Shown here: positions 49,588 to 57,327 of the stretch, piece after piece
Numbering within the stretch: position 1 is the first letter of the stretch
Layout: every line of letters starts with the position of its first letter
Assembly (NCBI GenBank): GCA_002369315.1
Contig: DFDW01000011.1
Coordinates: forward strand, 1-57,327
Source of the DNA: Ruminococcaceae bacterium UBA3818
GTDB taxonomy: Bacteria; Bacillota; Clostridia; Oscillospirales; Ruminococcaceae
Length of the DNA stretch: 57,327 nt
Direction of reading: 5' to 3'
The notes under the pieces: model-generated
What the model was told of the DNA's origin: nothing
Seen by the model: the letters and a program-made list of their open reading frames with translations, nothing else
Database searches by the model: none
Translations under genes and position numbers: made by a program

Positions 49588-51978
49588 ATGTTTAAATTTT
49601 CTGGCTTTACCGGTAAGGCAAACGCTGCGGTGAATGCCGCCATCGAGCAGGCCTGTATTCTGGGTCATACTTATGTGGGAAGCGAGCATTTACTGCTGGG
49701 ATTGCTGGAAGAAGAAAGTGGGATTGCCGGGAATATTCTGCGAGGGCGCGGTGTTGAATGGGGAAAGATTCGTCAAAAATTGATAGAAACCGTAGGACGC
49801 GGCATTAAAACCCAAATGTCGACGGAGCATTTTACGCCGCGCTGCAGAAGAATTTTGGAGAACTCTTTGGCGGAGGCCCGCATGTTGGGACAAAAGATCG
49901 CCGGAACAGAGCATATTCTGCTGTCAATGCTAAAAGAGCGGGAAAGCTATGCGGTTCGCTTTTTAAAAGAGATCGGTGTCGACTGCGGCGGCATCTACCG
50001 TGATGCAATGGACCTTATCGGCAGCGAATTGGTGGAAAGTTTGTATTTGAAAGGAAAAAAACAAGCGGGAAAACCAAAAACGGCGATGTCCCGGTGCCCT
50101 AATTTGGAAAAATACAGCCGTGATTTGACACAGTGGGCGAAAGAGGGAAAACTGGATCCGGTGATAGGGCGTGATGAAGAAATTTCACGAACCCTGCAGA
50201 TCCTTTCACGCAGAACAAAAAACAATCCCTGTCTGATTGGCGAGGCCGGTGTTGGAAAAACAGCGGTAGCGGAAGGGTTGGCACAGCTGCTTTTAACCGA
50301 TGCCGTGCCGCAGGAAATGCAGGAAACGCGGATTTTGTCCCTGGATTTGACCAATATGATTGCGGGTACGAAATTTCGGGGCGAGTTTGAAGAACGGGTT
50401 CGCGCGTGCCTGCAGGAGGTTGTGGATGATGGAAATATCATTTTGTTTATCGATGAGATCCACACCATTATGGGAGCGGGTGCAGCCGAAGGAGCGATTG
50501 ATGCCGCCAACATTTTAAAGCCGCAGTTGGCGCGGGGGGAACTGCGGATTATTGGAGCCACCACATTGGAAGAATACCGTAAACATATCGAAAAAGACGG
50601 CGCTCTGGCACGGCGTTTTCAAAGCGTTGAGGTGTTGGAGCCCAGCCCGGAAAAAACGTTGGAGATTTTAAAAGGGTTGCGTACCCGGTACGAAAACCAT
50701 CATAGTGTGCAGATTACGGATGAAGCGCTGGAAACAGCGATTTCCCTGTCCGAACGGTATCTGACAGACCGATTTTTGCCGGATAAAGCCATTGATTTGA
50801 TGGATGAAGCGGCTGCTTGCGTGCGTTTAAACACGGCAAAAGCGGCCTTATGTGCGCAGCGGCGCTTCGCGGTGCTGACCACGGGAGAAGACCGGGCTTT
50901 TGGTGAACGATGGAATTCGGACCATTGGCCTTCAGAAAGAGAAGAAAGAAAGCAACAAAGCACCGTGGTCACAGCGCAGAATATTGCGCAGGTGACATCA
51001 AAAATGACAGGTATCCCGACGGAGCAGCTGATGAAAGATCAAAACAAGCGGCTGCTGGAACTGGAAGAACGGCTGCACGACCGGGTCATCGGCCAGGAAG
51101 AGGCTGTTTGCGCTGTCGCGAAAGCAATCCGAAGAAGCTGGTCAGGAATGAACGATCCGAACCGGCCAATCGGCTCTTTTCTCTTTTTGGGTCCTTCCGG
51201 CGTAGGAAAAACCGAACTTTGCAGAGCGTTGTCAGAAGCGCTATTTGCGCGGGAGGACGCCATGATCCGGATTGATATGTCCGAATACATGGAAAAGCAT
51301 GCTGTATCCCGCTTGATTGGCACACCGCCAGGATATGTGGGATATGAGGAGGGAGGACAGCTGACCGAAAAAGTGAGGCAGAATCCCTATTCGGTAGTCC
51401 TGTTCGACGAGGTGGAAAAGGCACACCCTGACATTTTTCATCTTCTTTTACAGGTGCTGGACGAGGGCCATTTAACTGATTCTGCCGGACGGCGGGTCAA
51501 TTTTAAGAATTGCGTTATTATTATGACGTCCAATATCGGCGCGCAAAAGATCGCCCAGCAGAAAAATCTGGGCTTTGGGACTGGCAGTGTCCAGGAACAG
51601 AATATGAAGCGGGAAGTCCAAAAAGAACTGAAAACGTATTTTCGGCCGGAATTTTTGAACCGAATTGATGAAATTCTGTTTTTCCAGTATCTGACGCGGC
51701 CTCAGCTGGAGAAAATCGGAGCAAGGATGATCGGTCAGCTGCAGCGGCGGCTGCGGCAAATTGGCGTAAATGCGACAATCGCCCCCGAGGCGGTGACCTG
51801 TCTGCTGGAGCAAAAGGATTTTAATCCGGCGCAGGGGGCGCGCCTTTTAAAAAACGAGATTCGAAAGCGAATCGAAGACCCCTTGGCACAGCAGTATCTG
51901 GCGGGTTCCTTTTCCAAAGGGGATGAAATCTTCTGTGAGATGGGAGAAGAATTGATTGTTCATAAAATTGCGCCGTAA
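49588..51978 (+). CDS. clpC: ClpC-like AAA+ unfoldase, UVR region not recognisable
   Basis: About 796 residues. Two N-terminal Clp repeats (about 1-140), D1 Walker A GEAGVGKTAVAEGLA and Walker B ILFIDEIHTI, D2 Walker A GPSGVGKTELCRAL and Walker B VVLFDEVEKAH, an LGF ClpP-binding loop (KNLGFGTG) and the C-terminal D2-small domain. Between D1 and D2 the M-domain is short (about residues 410-455, ERWNSDHWPSEREERKQQ) and no UVR motif is visible. GCGGGAGG is nine bases before ATG 49588. No ctsR-mcsA-mcsB genes adjoin it, unlike the classical operon. Confidence 0.88.
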   Translation: MFKFSGFTGKANAAVNAAIEQACILGHTYVGSEHLLLGLLEEESGIAGNILRGRGVEWGKIRQKLIETVGRGIKTQMSTEHFTPRCRRILENSLAEARMLGQKIAGTEHILLSMLKERESYAVRFLKEIGVDCGGIYRDAMDLIGSELVESLYLKGKKQAGKPKTAMSRCPNLEKYSRDLTQWAKEGKLDPVIGRDEEISRTLQILSRRTKNNPCLIGEAGVGKTAVAEGLAQLLLTDAVPQEMQETRILSLDLTNMIAGTKFRGEFEERVRACLQEVVDDGNIILFIDEIHTIMGAGAAEGAIDAANILKPQLARGELRIIGATTLEEYRKHIEKDGALARRFQSVEVLEPSPEKTLEILKGLRTRYENHHSVQITDEALETAISLSERYLTDRFLPDKAIDLMDEAAACVRLNTAKAALCAQRRFAVLTTGEDRAFGERWNSDHWPSEREERKQQSTVVTAQNIAQVTSKMTGIPTEQLMKDQNKRLLELEERLHDRVIGQEEAVCAVAKAIRRSWSGMNDPNRPIGSFLFLGPSGVGKTELCRALSEALFAREDAMIRIDMSEYMEKHAVSRLIGTPPGYVGYEEGGQLTEKVRQNPYSVVLFDEVEKAHPDIFHLLLQVLDEGHLTDSAGRRVNFKNCVIIMTSNIGAQKIAQQKNLGFGTGSVQEQNMKREVQKELKTYFRPEFLNRIDEILFFQYLTRPQLEKIGARMIGQLQRRLRQIGVNATIAPEAVTCLLEQKDFNPAQGARLLKNEIRKRIEDPLAQQYLAGSFSKGDEIFCEMGEELIVHKIAP

Positions 51979-51982
51979 ACCT

Positions 51983-52010
51983 TTGCAAACAAAGGTGGCT
52001 GTGATATAAT
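51983..52010 (+). promoter_or_regulatory. Promoter for the thioesterase gene
   Basis: TTGCAA (51983-51988) and TATAAT (52005-52010), spacing 16, about 150 bases before the start codon. The leader between contains no known riboswitch. Confidence 0.65.
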
Positions 52011-52160
52011 CCCTTTGTACCGTTCAGCTTTTCAAAAGCCGGTTCCTGCGAGCGTTCGGGCGCGTCGTGTTTGGATAAAACAGCGGTTCCGCCTCAGGGT
52101 CGGGGATGCATTTTCTCCCAATCGCAGAAAGACAGGTTTCAAACAGATAGGAGAAGAATC

Positions 52161-52535
52161 ATGGACAAAAAGAGATACACAGTAGAAACAGTTGTAGATG
52201 AGGAAAATACGGCATTGGCAGTTGGCAGCGGCGATATGGAGGTTTTTGCTACCCCCATGATGATCGCGCTGATGGAAAATGCGGCGGCGGCCTGTATCGC
52301 GGCGGATTTGGGAGAAGAGAATACCTCGGTGGGAACGATGATTTCGGTCAGCCATGTATCCGCCACGCCAATGGGGATGAAAGTAAAAGCTACCGCAGAA
52401 CTTGTGAACGTCGAAGGGAGAAAATACGACTTTAAAGTAACGGCAGAGGACGAACGGGGACTGATCGGAGAGGGAACACATAGCCGCGTTTCGGTTAACC
52501 GGGAAAAGTTTTATCATAAAACCTGCCAGAAATAA
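52161..52535 (+). CDS. Hot-dog fold acyl-CoA thioesterase (FlK-like)
   Basis: 124 residues. ATPMMIALMENAAAACIAAD, TSVGTMISVSHVSATPMGM and KVTAEDERGLIGEGTHSRVS match the hot-dog family that includes fluoroacetyl-CoA thioesterase FlK; such proteins in anaerobes hydrolyse short acyl-CoAs. AGGAG lies before ATG 52161. Substrate unknown. Confidence 0.88.
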   Translation: MDKKRYTVETVVDEENTALAVGSGDMEVFATPMMIALMENAAAACIAADLGEENTSVGTMISVSHVSATPMGMKVKATAELVNVEGRKYDFKVTAEDERGLIGEGTHSRVSVNREKFYHKTCQK

Positions 52536-52570
52536 AAAAAGGCTTCTTTCCGTGGAAAGAAGCCTTTTTC
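52536..52570. terminator. Bidirectional terminator
   Basis: AAAAAGGCTTCTTTCC and GGAAAGAAGCCTTTTT form a 16-bp stem; both strands have runs. Serves the thioesterase gene (+) and thiT (-), which converge. Confidence 0.92.
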
Positions 52571-52581
52571 ATAAAGACGTT

Positions 52582-53163
52582 TTACGCGTTGGCAGATTCT
52601 TTCTGAGGACGGCGCAGCGTTTTGGGATCAATTGCCACGCACAGAACCAGGATAATAACTGCGGTCAGAATCATATTGGGAATCATGTAGCCGCCGTTAT
52701 AGGTCAAAGAGTACAGCCATACAGGTTGTCCTTCCGGCGCGTAGGAGCCCCAAATCAGAACGCCGGACAGGAAGCTGCACAGAAAACGGATAAAGGTAAC
52801 GGCTAGAGCGCCGACGGTGTATCCCACCAGCTTGTTGGAAAAAGGTTTGGTGAACAGGTCCGCCGCGCCCAAAACGGTGAAAGCGATTACATAGTCCAGC
52901 AAGATGCACAGGGTAAAGGCCAGAATGGTTCCGGCAGGCGGCGCGTAAAATCCGGTGATCATTTGAATGATGCAGTAGGTAAAGCCGGTCAAAAGGCCCC
53001 ATTTGGTGCCGTGCCGGTAAGAAAGAAATACGATCGGTACCATGGAAACCGAAACGGAGCCCCCGTTGGGCCATTTGGGAAGGGGCAGAATGTCCAGAAC
53101 AACTGCCAGAGCAATCATCAAGGCACACTCAACCAGAATACGGGTTTTGCTTGTCTTTTGCAT
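52582..53163 (-). CDS. thiT: ECF thiamine transporter S-component ThiT
   Basis: Membrane substrate-binding subunit that brings thiamine in with the shared ECF module. 193 residues, six hydrophobic spans. ThiT-type features: LPKWPNGGSVSVSMVPIVFL, SYRHGTKWGLLTGFTYCI and the late GGYMIPNMILTAV. ATG 53163 is nine bases after AGGAG. A TPP riboswitch and terminator precede it; no ECF ATPase or T-subunit is in the window, as expected for group II ECF. Confidence 0.95.
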   Translation of the reverse strand: MQKTSKTRILVECALMIALAVVLDILPLPKWPNGGSVSVSMVPIVFLSYRHGTKWGLLTGFTYCIIQMITGFYAPPAGTILAFTLCILLDYVIAFTVLGAADLFTKPFSNKLVGYTVGALAVTFIRFLCSFLSGVLIWGSYAPEGQPVWLYSLTYNGGYMIPNMILTAVIILVLCVAIDPKTLRRPQKESANA

Positions 53164-53189
53164 ATGGGTCATCTCCTGAAAAAAATTAC

Positions 53190-53222
53190 AAAAAAACGCT
53201 GCATGGATAAAACCATACAACG
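53190..53222 (-). terminator. TPP-riboswitch terminator of thiT
   Basis: CGTTGTATGG pairs with CCATGCAGCG (with G-U pairs) around a short loop, then TTTTTTT on the minus strand. TPP binding should favour it and switch thiT off. Confidence 0.85.
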
Positions 53223-53232
53223 CGCATTTTGT

Positions 53233-53320
53233 ATTCCTACGCTGGCATTATCCAGATCAGGTTATGGGTTTCGGATATCATGCTATCCGCTCTCAGCCGC
53301 GTGTACGCAGCACCCCTATT
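53233..53320 (-). promoter_or_regulatory. TPP riboswitch (THI element)
   Basis: On the minus strand GGGGTGCT, CGGCTGAGA, then ACCCATAACCTGATCTGGAT and AATGCCAGCGTAGG are all conserved TPP-aptamer blocks in the right order. It leads into the terminator ahead of thiT. Confidence 0.95.
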
Positions 53321-53353
53321 ATTCGATTTCCCGCAACGTTTCATTGCGTTTTT

Positions 53354-53381
53354 ATTATACCTACCCGTCCCCAAAAGTCAA
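53354..53381 (-). promoter_or_regulatory. Promoter of the thiT transcript
   Basis: On the minus strand TTGACT (53381-53376) and TATAAT (53359-53354), spacing 16, about 35 bases before the TPP aptamer. Confidence 0.8.
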
Positions 53382-53561
53382 GAGCTGCAGCACTTTTGAG
53401 AAAAAAGACGCATATTTTTGGAAATCATGACAAAATGTTTTCTTTTTCCTGGCTGAATTCCGGCGAATCCATTTGATGTTTTTCACTTTTTTTGAAGTGG
53501 GGATTTATCCGTTCTCGTTTGTATTTGTGAAGGCAGCGATAAAGGCGGTGATACAGAGGTC

Positions 53562-54083
53562 ATGACTGATGAAAAATTTAAGGATTTAGTGATACAGTAC
53601 GAAAAATTGGTCTTTACCGTGTGCTATCAGCTGGTCCATGATTATCACGAGTCGCAAAACCTCACGCAGGAAACATTTCTTTCCGCTTACCGCCATATTG
53701 ATACCTATCAAGGAGATAATTACAAACCCTGGCTGATCCGCATTGCCAGCAATAAGGCAAAGGATTACTTAAAAAGCGCGTATGCCCGCCGGGTCCAACT
53801 GGATGATGATTCAGTTGGCGAACAGATGATTGACATGCGGGCCGGACCGGATGACGCTTACATCCAAAAGGAAACCTCAGCTGCCATTCTACAGGCGATT
53901 CATAATCTGAAAGAACCTTATCAAAAAGCGGTATCGATGTATTTTTTAGAAGAAAAATCAGCAGAAGAAATTGCGGAAATACTGGGCCGTCCGGTCAAGA
54001 CGGTTCAAACACAGATCTATCGGGGGAAATTTCTTCTCCGGGAAATGCTCAAAGAAACAGTGGGAAAGGAGAGAGGCTCATAA
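53562..54083 (+). CDS. ECF-type RNA polymerase sigma factor
   Basis: 173 residues. Region 2 is TQETFLSAYRHIDTYQGDNY with LIRIASNKAKDYLK (about 41-75); region 4 is AEEIAEILGRPVKTVQTQIY (about 128-147). AGAGG precedes the ATG. The stop overlaps the next start as TAATG, so it is coupled to its likely anti-sigma factor. No recognisable autoregulatory ECF promoter was found upstream by eye. Confidence 0.93.
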   Translation: MTDEKFKDLVIQYEKLVFTVCYQLVHDYHESQNLTQETFLSAYRHIDTYQGDNYKPWLIRIASNKAKDYLKSAYARRVQLDDDSVGEQMIDMRAGPDDAYIQKETSAAILQAIHNLKEPYQKAVSMYFLEEKSAEEIAEILGRPVKTVQTQIYRGKFLLREMLKETVGKERGS

Positions 54084-54604
54084 TGTTGGATTTGTTTGAT
54101 CAGAACGGCCATTTGACCGACGAAGCCTTGCAGGCGCTGATCTGGGAAGACGATCTGGACGATTTACAGCGGCTGGAGATCGCAGAGCATCTTTCTTTTT
54201 GCGACGCATGTACCGACCGATATACCAATATCCTGTGCGACGATGTTTTACAATCGCCGCCGGTGCCAATGTACGGCGAAGTGATGCAGCAAATTCGGAA
54301 AAAAGAGCGAAAAATGTTTTTGCGCCGGCTTACAACGATTTCTGCCGCGGCATGTTTGGCGCTGGTTTTCTGGTGGAGCGGTGTTTTCGAGTTCCCCAGC
54401 AGGGGAATCGACCGAAATCACAAGCCGGAACAAAGCATGCAAATAGATTGGAAAGAGCAGAGGCCTTCTGGTATGGAAGAGATCCGAACCGGCCTGCAGC
54501 AATTTACTTCCGGATTTGGAAAATGGACGCAAAGCTTTTTAGAACCGTTGGATAAGGCGTTTTCCAAGACCTATGAAAAGGAGAATTCACATGGAGAGAA
54601 ATAA
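54083..54604 (+). CDS. Putative zinc-finger (ZAS-type) anti-sigma factor
   Basis: 173 residues. Cytoplasmic N-terminal part with IAEHLSFCDACTDRY, the His-x3-Cys-x2-Cys of zinc anti-sigma domains (about 34-42), then a TM span at about 86-100 (TISAAACLALVFWWSG) and an extracytoplasmic tail of about 70 residues. Its position directly after the sigma factor supports the call. Overlaps the next gene by 14 bases. Confidence 0.85.
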   Translation: MLDLFDQNGHLTDEALQALIWEDDLDDLQRLEIAEHLSFCDACTDRYTNILCDDVLQSPPVPMYGEVMQQIRKKERKMFLRRLTTISAAACLALVFWWSGVFEFPSRGIDRNHKPEQSMQIDWKEQRPSGMEEIRTGLQQFTSGFGKWTQSFLEPLDKAFSKTYEKENSHGEK

Positions 54605-55148
54605 ATTTTTAGTGTTCTGTTTTGCCTTTGTCCCAGGAGCAGGGCAAATGTATCTGGGGATGATGAAAAAAGGACTTGTCATCATGAGTGTTTTCTGGAC
54701 GGTAATTGCCGTTGCAGTCATGCTCAATTTAGGAGTTCTCTGCGTATTTTTGCCAATCATTTGGTTTTATGCTTTTTTTGATACGTTTAACAGTGCCCGC
54801 TATCATGCAGACCAGCGCCTGCAAATGGATTATAAATTTTGGGAAGACGTCAAACGAGGCGGTTGGATTCCCAAAGCGTCGGATCAGTTTTCCAATAAGC
54901 TGCCGAAATTGGTAGGATGGGGATGCATCGTTTTGGGAATTTATTCTTTATACGAAGCGGTGATCGCTCCGCTTCTTTGGAGATTTGATTTGCCGGATTG
55001 GATTTACTTTATCATCGGGCGGATCCCCAGCCTGGTTGTGGCCTGCGCCGTGATTGGCCTGGGCGTGTACCTGCTGAACCGGGGAAAAACGTTGAAAGAA
55101 ACGGAAGACTTTGTAGAATATCAGGAGGAAAACCATGAATCATTTTGA
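54591..55148 (+). CDS. Multi-span membrane protein of the sigma operon
   Basis: 185 residues with about four to five hydrophobic spans (about 7-22, 25-55, 104-120, 138-165). The N-terminal FAFVPGAGQMYLGMMKKGLV resembles TM2-domain proteins. AAAAGGAG lies seven bases before ATG 54591; the longer frame starts inside the previous gene. Function unknown; its place suggests an envelope stress role. Confidence 0.8.
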   Translation: MERNKFLVFCFAFVPGAGQMYLGMMKKGLVIMSVFWTVIAVAVMLNLGVLCVFLPIIWFYAFFDTFNSARYHADQRLQMDYKFWEDVKRGGWIPKASDQFSNKLPKLVGWGCIVLGIYSLYEAVIAPLLWRFDLPDWIYFIIGRIPSLVVACAVIGLGVYLLNRGKTLKETEDFVEYQEENHESF

Positions 55149-56247
55149 ACAGGAAACAGGCCTGGATATCCAAGAAGGCAGGGAGGAACCTGGCTTGAAA
55201 GCATCTCCTACTCAGGTGGGTGCAGCGGATTTTCCGCCCGCGCAGCCGCCAAGATATCCGCAGTCGGCGCAGTATTCCGCGCCGATGCAGCAGCGCCCTC
55301 AGGGACGCCGGGTGGGAACGATCACCATGGCCTGCTCGCTTATTGCTGTCGGCGTATTACTGCTGATTGGCACCTTTAACCAGTCGATCAGTTTTTTGCT
55401 GATGGCAAAACTGGCCCCCATTATTTTAATCGTCCTGGGAATAGAAATTCTGTTTCGCTATTCTATATCCAAAGGAGAAAAACTCCGGTATGATTTTCTG
55501 AGTGGCTTTATCTGTTTTCTCCTTATTGTTGGAAGCTTGGGGATGGCAGTCATTCCGGAGTTGTGGAACGACTGGGGACCACATCGGGAAATCCTGCAGG
55601 AAAGCTTGTGTGTCGAAGCAAATCAGATTTGTGCCAAAGCGCTGAAAGATGAAACAAGCGTAAGCAGTATGGATATTTCCATACGGTTGAATCATGGTGA
55701 TCTGCCGGAAGAAATGACGATAAAAGATCTGCGGGCAGCGGACTTTGTTCAGGCGGATTTGAGAATTTTGAACTCTTTTGCCTGCGAGAAAGATTTCATA
55801 GAAGCGGCACGGCCAATTCTGAAAAAAATAGCTGATACCGGTATCCCGTTTGACTATATTTGCATCACGACTCCCTCGGTAGAGAAACGCTATGGATACA
55901 GCCTGTATCTGGAAGACAGTCTGGGATATGATTTGACGGTGGAGCAGCTGCTGGACAATATTTCTGTATATTATGATAACAGCGAGGAACCCGATGAAGA
56001 CTATGAAGAAGTAGAGGCTTTCGCAGAAAATTATATGGAGGAATTCCATGCGTTTGTGGAGCGGTACGCATCGACAATGCCGGAGGAATATCCCGCCCGA
56101 TGCAATGCGTTTGCCAGCCATTTTCACGATCAGTTCGAAGCCTTTTTAAATGGGGAAGAAGTGATCTTCCCGCAATCGTCTGAGTCTGATGATATCCCGC
56201 AAACACCGGCTGGTTCCGAGACCGGTTACGAAACCGAAACAGCTTAG
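55135..56247 (+). CDS. LiaF-like membrane protein of the sigma operon
   Basis: 370 residues. A Pro/Gln-rich cytoplasmic N-terminus (about 1-60), three hydrophobic segments (MACSLIAVGVLLLIGTF, FLLMAKLAPIILIVLGIEIL, FLSGFICFLLIVGSLGMAVI, about 62-145) reminiscent of LiaF/DUF5668 proteins, and an acidic extracytoplasmic domain (about 150-345) with a disordered tail. CAGGAGG precedes the ATG, overlapping the end of the previous gene. Final gene of the operon. Confidence 0.78.
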   Translation: MNHFEQETGLDIQEGREEPGLKASPTQVGAADFPPAQPPRYPQSAQYSAPMQQRPQGRRVGTITMACSLIAVGVLLLIGTFNQSISFLLMAKLAPIILIVLGIEILFRYSISKGEKLRYDFLSGFICFLLIVGSLGMAVIPELWNDWGPHREILQESLCVEANQICAKALKDETSVSSMDISIRLNHGDLPEEMTIKDLRAADFVQADLRILNSFACEKDFIEAARPILKKIADTGIPFDYICITTPSVEKRYGYSLYLEDSLGYDLTVEQLLDNISVYYDNSEEPDEDYEEVEAFAENYMEEFHAFVERYASTMPEEYPARCNAFASHFHDQFEAFLNGEEVIFPQSSESDDIPQTPAGSETGYETETA

Positions 56248-56266
56248 AGAAAATATCCTCTTCCGA

Positions 56267-56305
56267 GATCCCGTGGACAAAATCTGTCCGCGGGATTGTT
56301 TTTTT
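56267..56305 (+). terminator. Terminator of the ECF sigma operon
   Basis: GATCCCGTGGACA pairs with TGTCCGCGGGAT, followed by TGTTTTTTT. Confidence 0.88.
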
Positions 56306-56368
56306 AAAGCGTTTTTCGATAATCGTATTGCTCTGCGCCCAAAAGCTATGCTTTGATGCGATGCAGCA

Positions 56369-56403
56369 TAAAAAACCGCGCCCAGGCAGAAAAGCCGGGC
56401 GCG
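56369..56403 (-). terminator. Terminator of the oxidoreductase operon
   Basis: On the minus strand CGCGCCC pairs with GGGCGCG, with inner GGCT/GCC pairs, followed by GTTTTTTATG. Confidence 0.85.
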
Positions 56404-56420
56404 AAAGAGAAAGACTTCTT

Positions 56421-56954
56421 TTAATATTTCATACCCAATTCGATTGCACGCAGATTTGCTTCGATCAAATGGCTTTTTTTAGGAGGAACGCATTTGTTGA
56501 TCGCTTTTTTAACTGCTTCGAAATCGGCAAACTGCGTATGTTTTAAAATGGTGCCGATCAAAATGATGTTGGCCAGTCCCTGCAGGTCGTTTTCGCTGGC
56601 AAGGGCAGTGGCCGGCACATAAATCGCAGTGATATCCGTGCGATCGGTTTTCTTATCAACCAGAGTGCTGTCAATCACAGCAATGCCGCCGGGAACGACC
56701 GTATTGATAAATTTATCAAAAGACTGCAGATTCATCGCCATCAAAACATCCGGCGTCAGGACCAGAGGAGAACCAATCGGCTCATCCGAAATACAAACGC
56801 TGCAGTTTGCGGTACCGCCACGCATTTCGGGGCCGTAAGAGGGGAGCCAGGAAACTTCTTTCCCGTCCATCAAGCCGGAATAGGCGATTACCTTACCGGA
56901 AAATAAAATGCCCTGACCGCCGAATCCGGCAAGTAAAAAGTTTTTCAGCGCCAT
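56421..56954 (-). CDS. 2-oxoacid:acceptor oxidoreductase, gamma subunit
   Basis: 177 residues. The N-terminal GFGGQGILFSGKVIAYSGLM and the GPEMRGGTANCSVCIS region are those of the gamma (POR_gamma-like) subunit of 2-oxoacid:ferredoxin oxidoreductases. With the beta subunit immediately upstream it belongs to an oxygen-sensitive, CoA-linked oxidation of a 2-oxoacid; 2-oxoglutarate (Kor) is likely but pyruvate or branched-chain forms are not excluded. The start overlaps the beta-subunit stop as TAATG. Confidence 0.9.
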   Translation of the reverse strand: MALKNFLLAGFGGQGILFSGKVIAYSGLMDGKEVSWLPSYGPEMRGGTANCSVCISDEPIGSPLVLTPDVLMAMNLQSFDKFINTVVPGGIAVIDSTLVDKKTDRTDITAIYVPATALASENDLQGLANIILIGTILKHTQFADFEAVKKAINKCVPPKKSHLIEANLRAIELGMKY

Positions 56955-57327
56955 TACTTTTCGCCTCCCGTCGTATCTTTATAAACGCCCAAAGGATAAT
57001 AGGGAATCATGTTATCCCGCAGCCAATTCAGCGCTTCGGCAGGCGTCAGTCCCCAGTTGGTGGGGCAGGAGGAAAGCACTTCAACGATGGAAAATCCTTT
57101 TTTGTTGACCTGATTTTCAAATGCCTTTTTGATAGCGGCTCTTGCTTTGCGGATGTTGGGAACGCTGTCAACCGAAACGCGTTCCGCGTAGGCGACGCCG
57201 TCCAGGGTAGAGAGCATCTCACAGATTCGGACCGGATAACCGGCGACAGAAGTGTCGCGTCCGTAAGGAGTGGTCTGGGTCACCTGCCCGGGCAGGCTGG
57301 TAGGGGCCATCTGGCCGCCGGTCATGC
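56954..57327 (-). CDS. 2-oxoacid:acceptor oxidoreductase, beta (TPP) subunit, cut by window
   Basis: Only the C-terminal ~124 residues are inside the window; the frame is open to the edge. GQMAPTSLPGQVTQTTPYGR, VSVDSVPNIRKARAAIKKAF, SIVEVLSSCPTNWGLTP and EALNWLRDNMIPYYPLGVYK are typical of the thiamine-diphosphate-binding beta subunit after the TPP motif, which lies outside. Directly upstream of the gamma subunit in the same operon. Confidence 0.9.
   Translation of the reverse strand, partial: MTGGQMAPTSLPGQVTQTTPYGRDTSVAGYPVRICEMLSTLDGVAYAERVSVDSVPNIRKARAAIKKAFENQVNKKGFSIVEVLSSCPTNWGLTPAEALNWLRDNMIPYYPLGVYKDTTGGEK

Noticed and set aside
1..57327. CRISPR array, tRNA or rRNA genes, complete insertion sequence
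   Set aside because: No regularly spaced repeats, no tRNA-like T-arm motif outside the T-box leader, no rRNA-like stretch and no transposase frame were seen.

Overview
The window looks like chromosome from an anaerobic, spore-forming member of the Clostridia, probably near Oscillospiraceae/Ruminococcaceae. The evidence is gene content: a split glycine decarboxylase (gcvPA/gcvPB), GatCAB, NAD+-dependent DNA ligase, YunB (sporulation), CdaA-CdaR, a RecJ-Rel-Dtd-MBL-HemZ block, a CarD-IspD-IspF block and a 2-oxoacid:acceptor oxidoreductase. The genus cannot be read from the sequence alone. No tRNA, rRNA or CRISPR array was seen.

Layout. 1-1825 (+): 3' part of tgt, then yajC and a TIGR04086-like membrane protein. 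1914-9228 (-): a glycine cleavage operon read as gcvT, flavin reductase-like gene, gcvH, gcvPA, gcvPB, lipoate ligase, lpdA. It sits behind a consensus-like promoter and a tandem glycine riboswitch ending in a terminator. 9636-13940 (+): TRIC-type channel, a small Cys protein, CarD, IspD, IspF, then CdaA and its partner CdaR (to 15202). 15288-24345 (+): FAD-dependent protein, RecJ, bifunctional Rel, Dtd, metallo-hydrolase, HemZ and a zinc-ribbon protein. 24423-27012 (-): acyl-CoA ligase and a cupin-HTH regulator behind a T-box leader. 27013-29168: HAD phosphatase (-) and M20 amidohydrolase (+), divergently transcribed. 29434-33291 (+): a 1286-residue membrane-anchored surface protein.

About 33.5-40.6 kb is an accessory island, visibly more AT-rich than its flanks. 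It holds a serine recombinase that has lost its catalytic domain, a sigma-like regulator with two apparent one-base deletions, and chimeric remnants resembling an ABC-ATPase conflict system and a DNA methyltransferase. An intact HTH gene and an intact four-gene cassette of unknown function follow. The island reads as a deletion-scarred mobile element in which the cassette at 38320-40477 has survived; that cassette is the best candidate for something undescribed.

40.7-57.3 kb returns to housekeeping genes: yunB, ligA, gatCAB, malic enzyme, a TSCPD protein, an unnoticed 57-residue Cys/Asn-rich membrane peptide (minus strand, 49228-49401), a ClpC-like ATPase without a recognisable UVR segment, a hot-dog thioesterase, a TPP-riboswitch-controlled thiT, an ECF sigma/anti-sigma operon with two envelope proteins, and the gamma and partial beta subunits of a 2-oxoacid oxidoreductase.

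Several start codons were moved inward from the longest reading frame because a good Shine-Dalgarno site sits 7-10 bases before an internal start (for example gcvT, gcvPB, cdaA, recJ, hemZ, ligA, gatC, gatB, malic enzyme, clpC).
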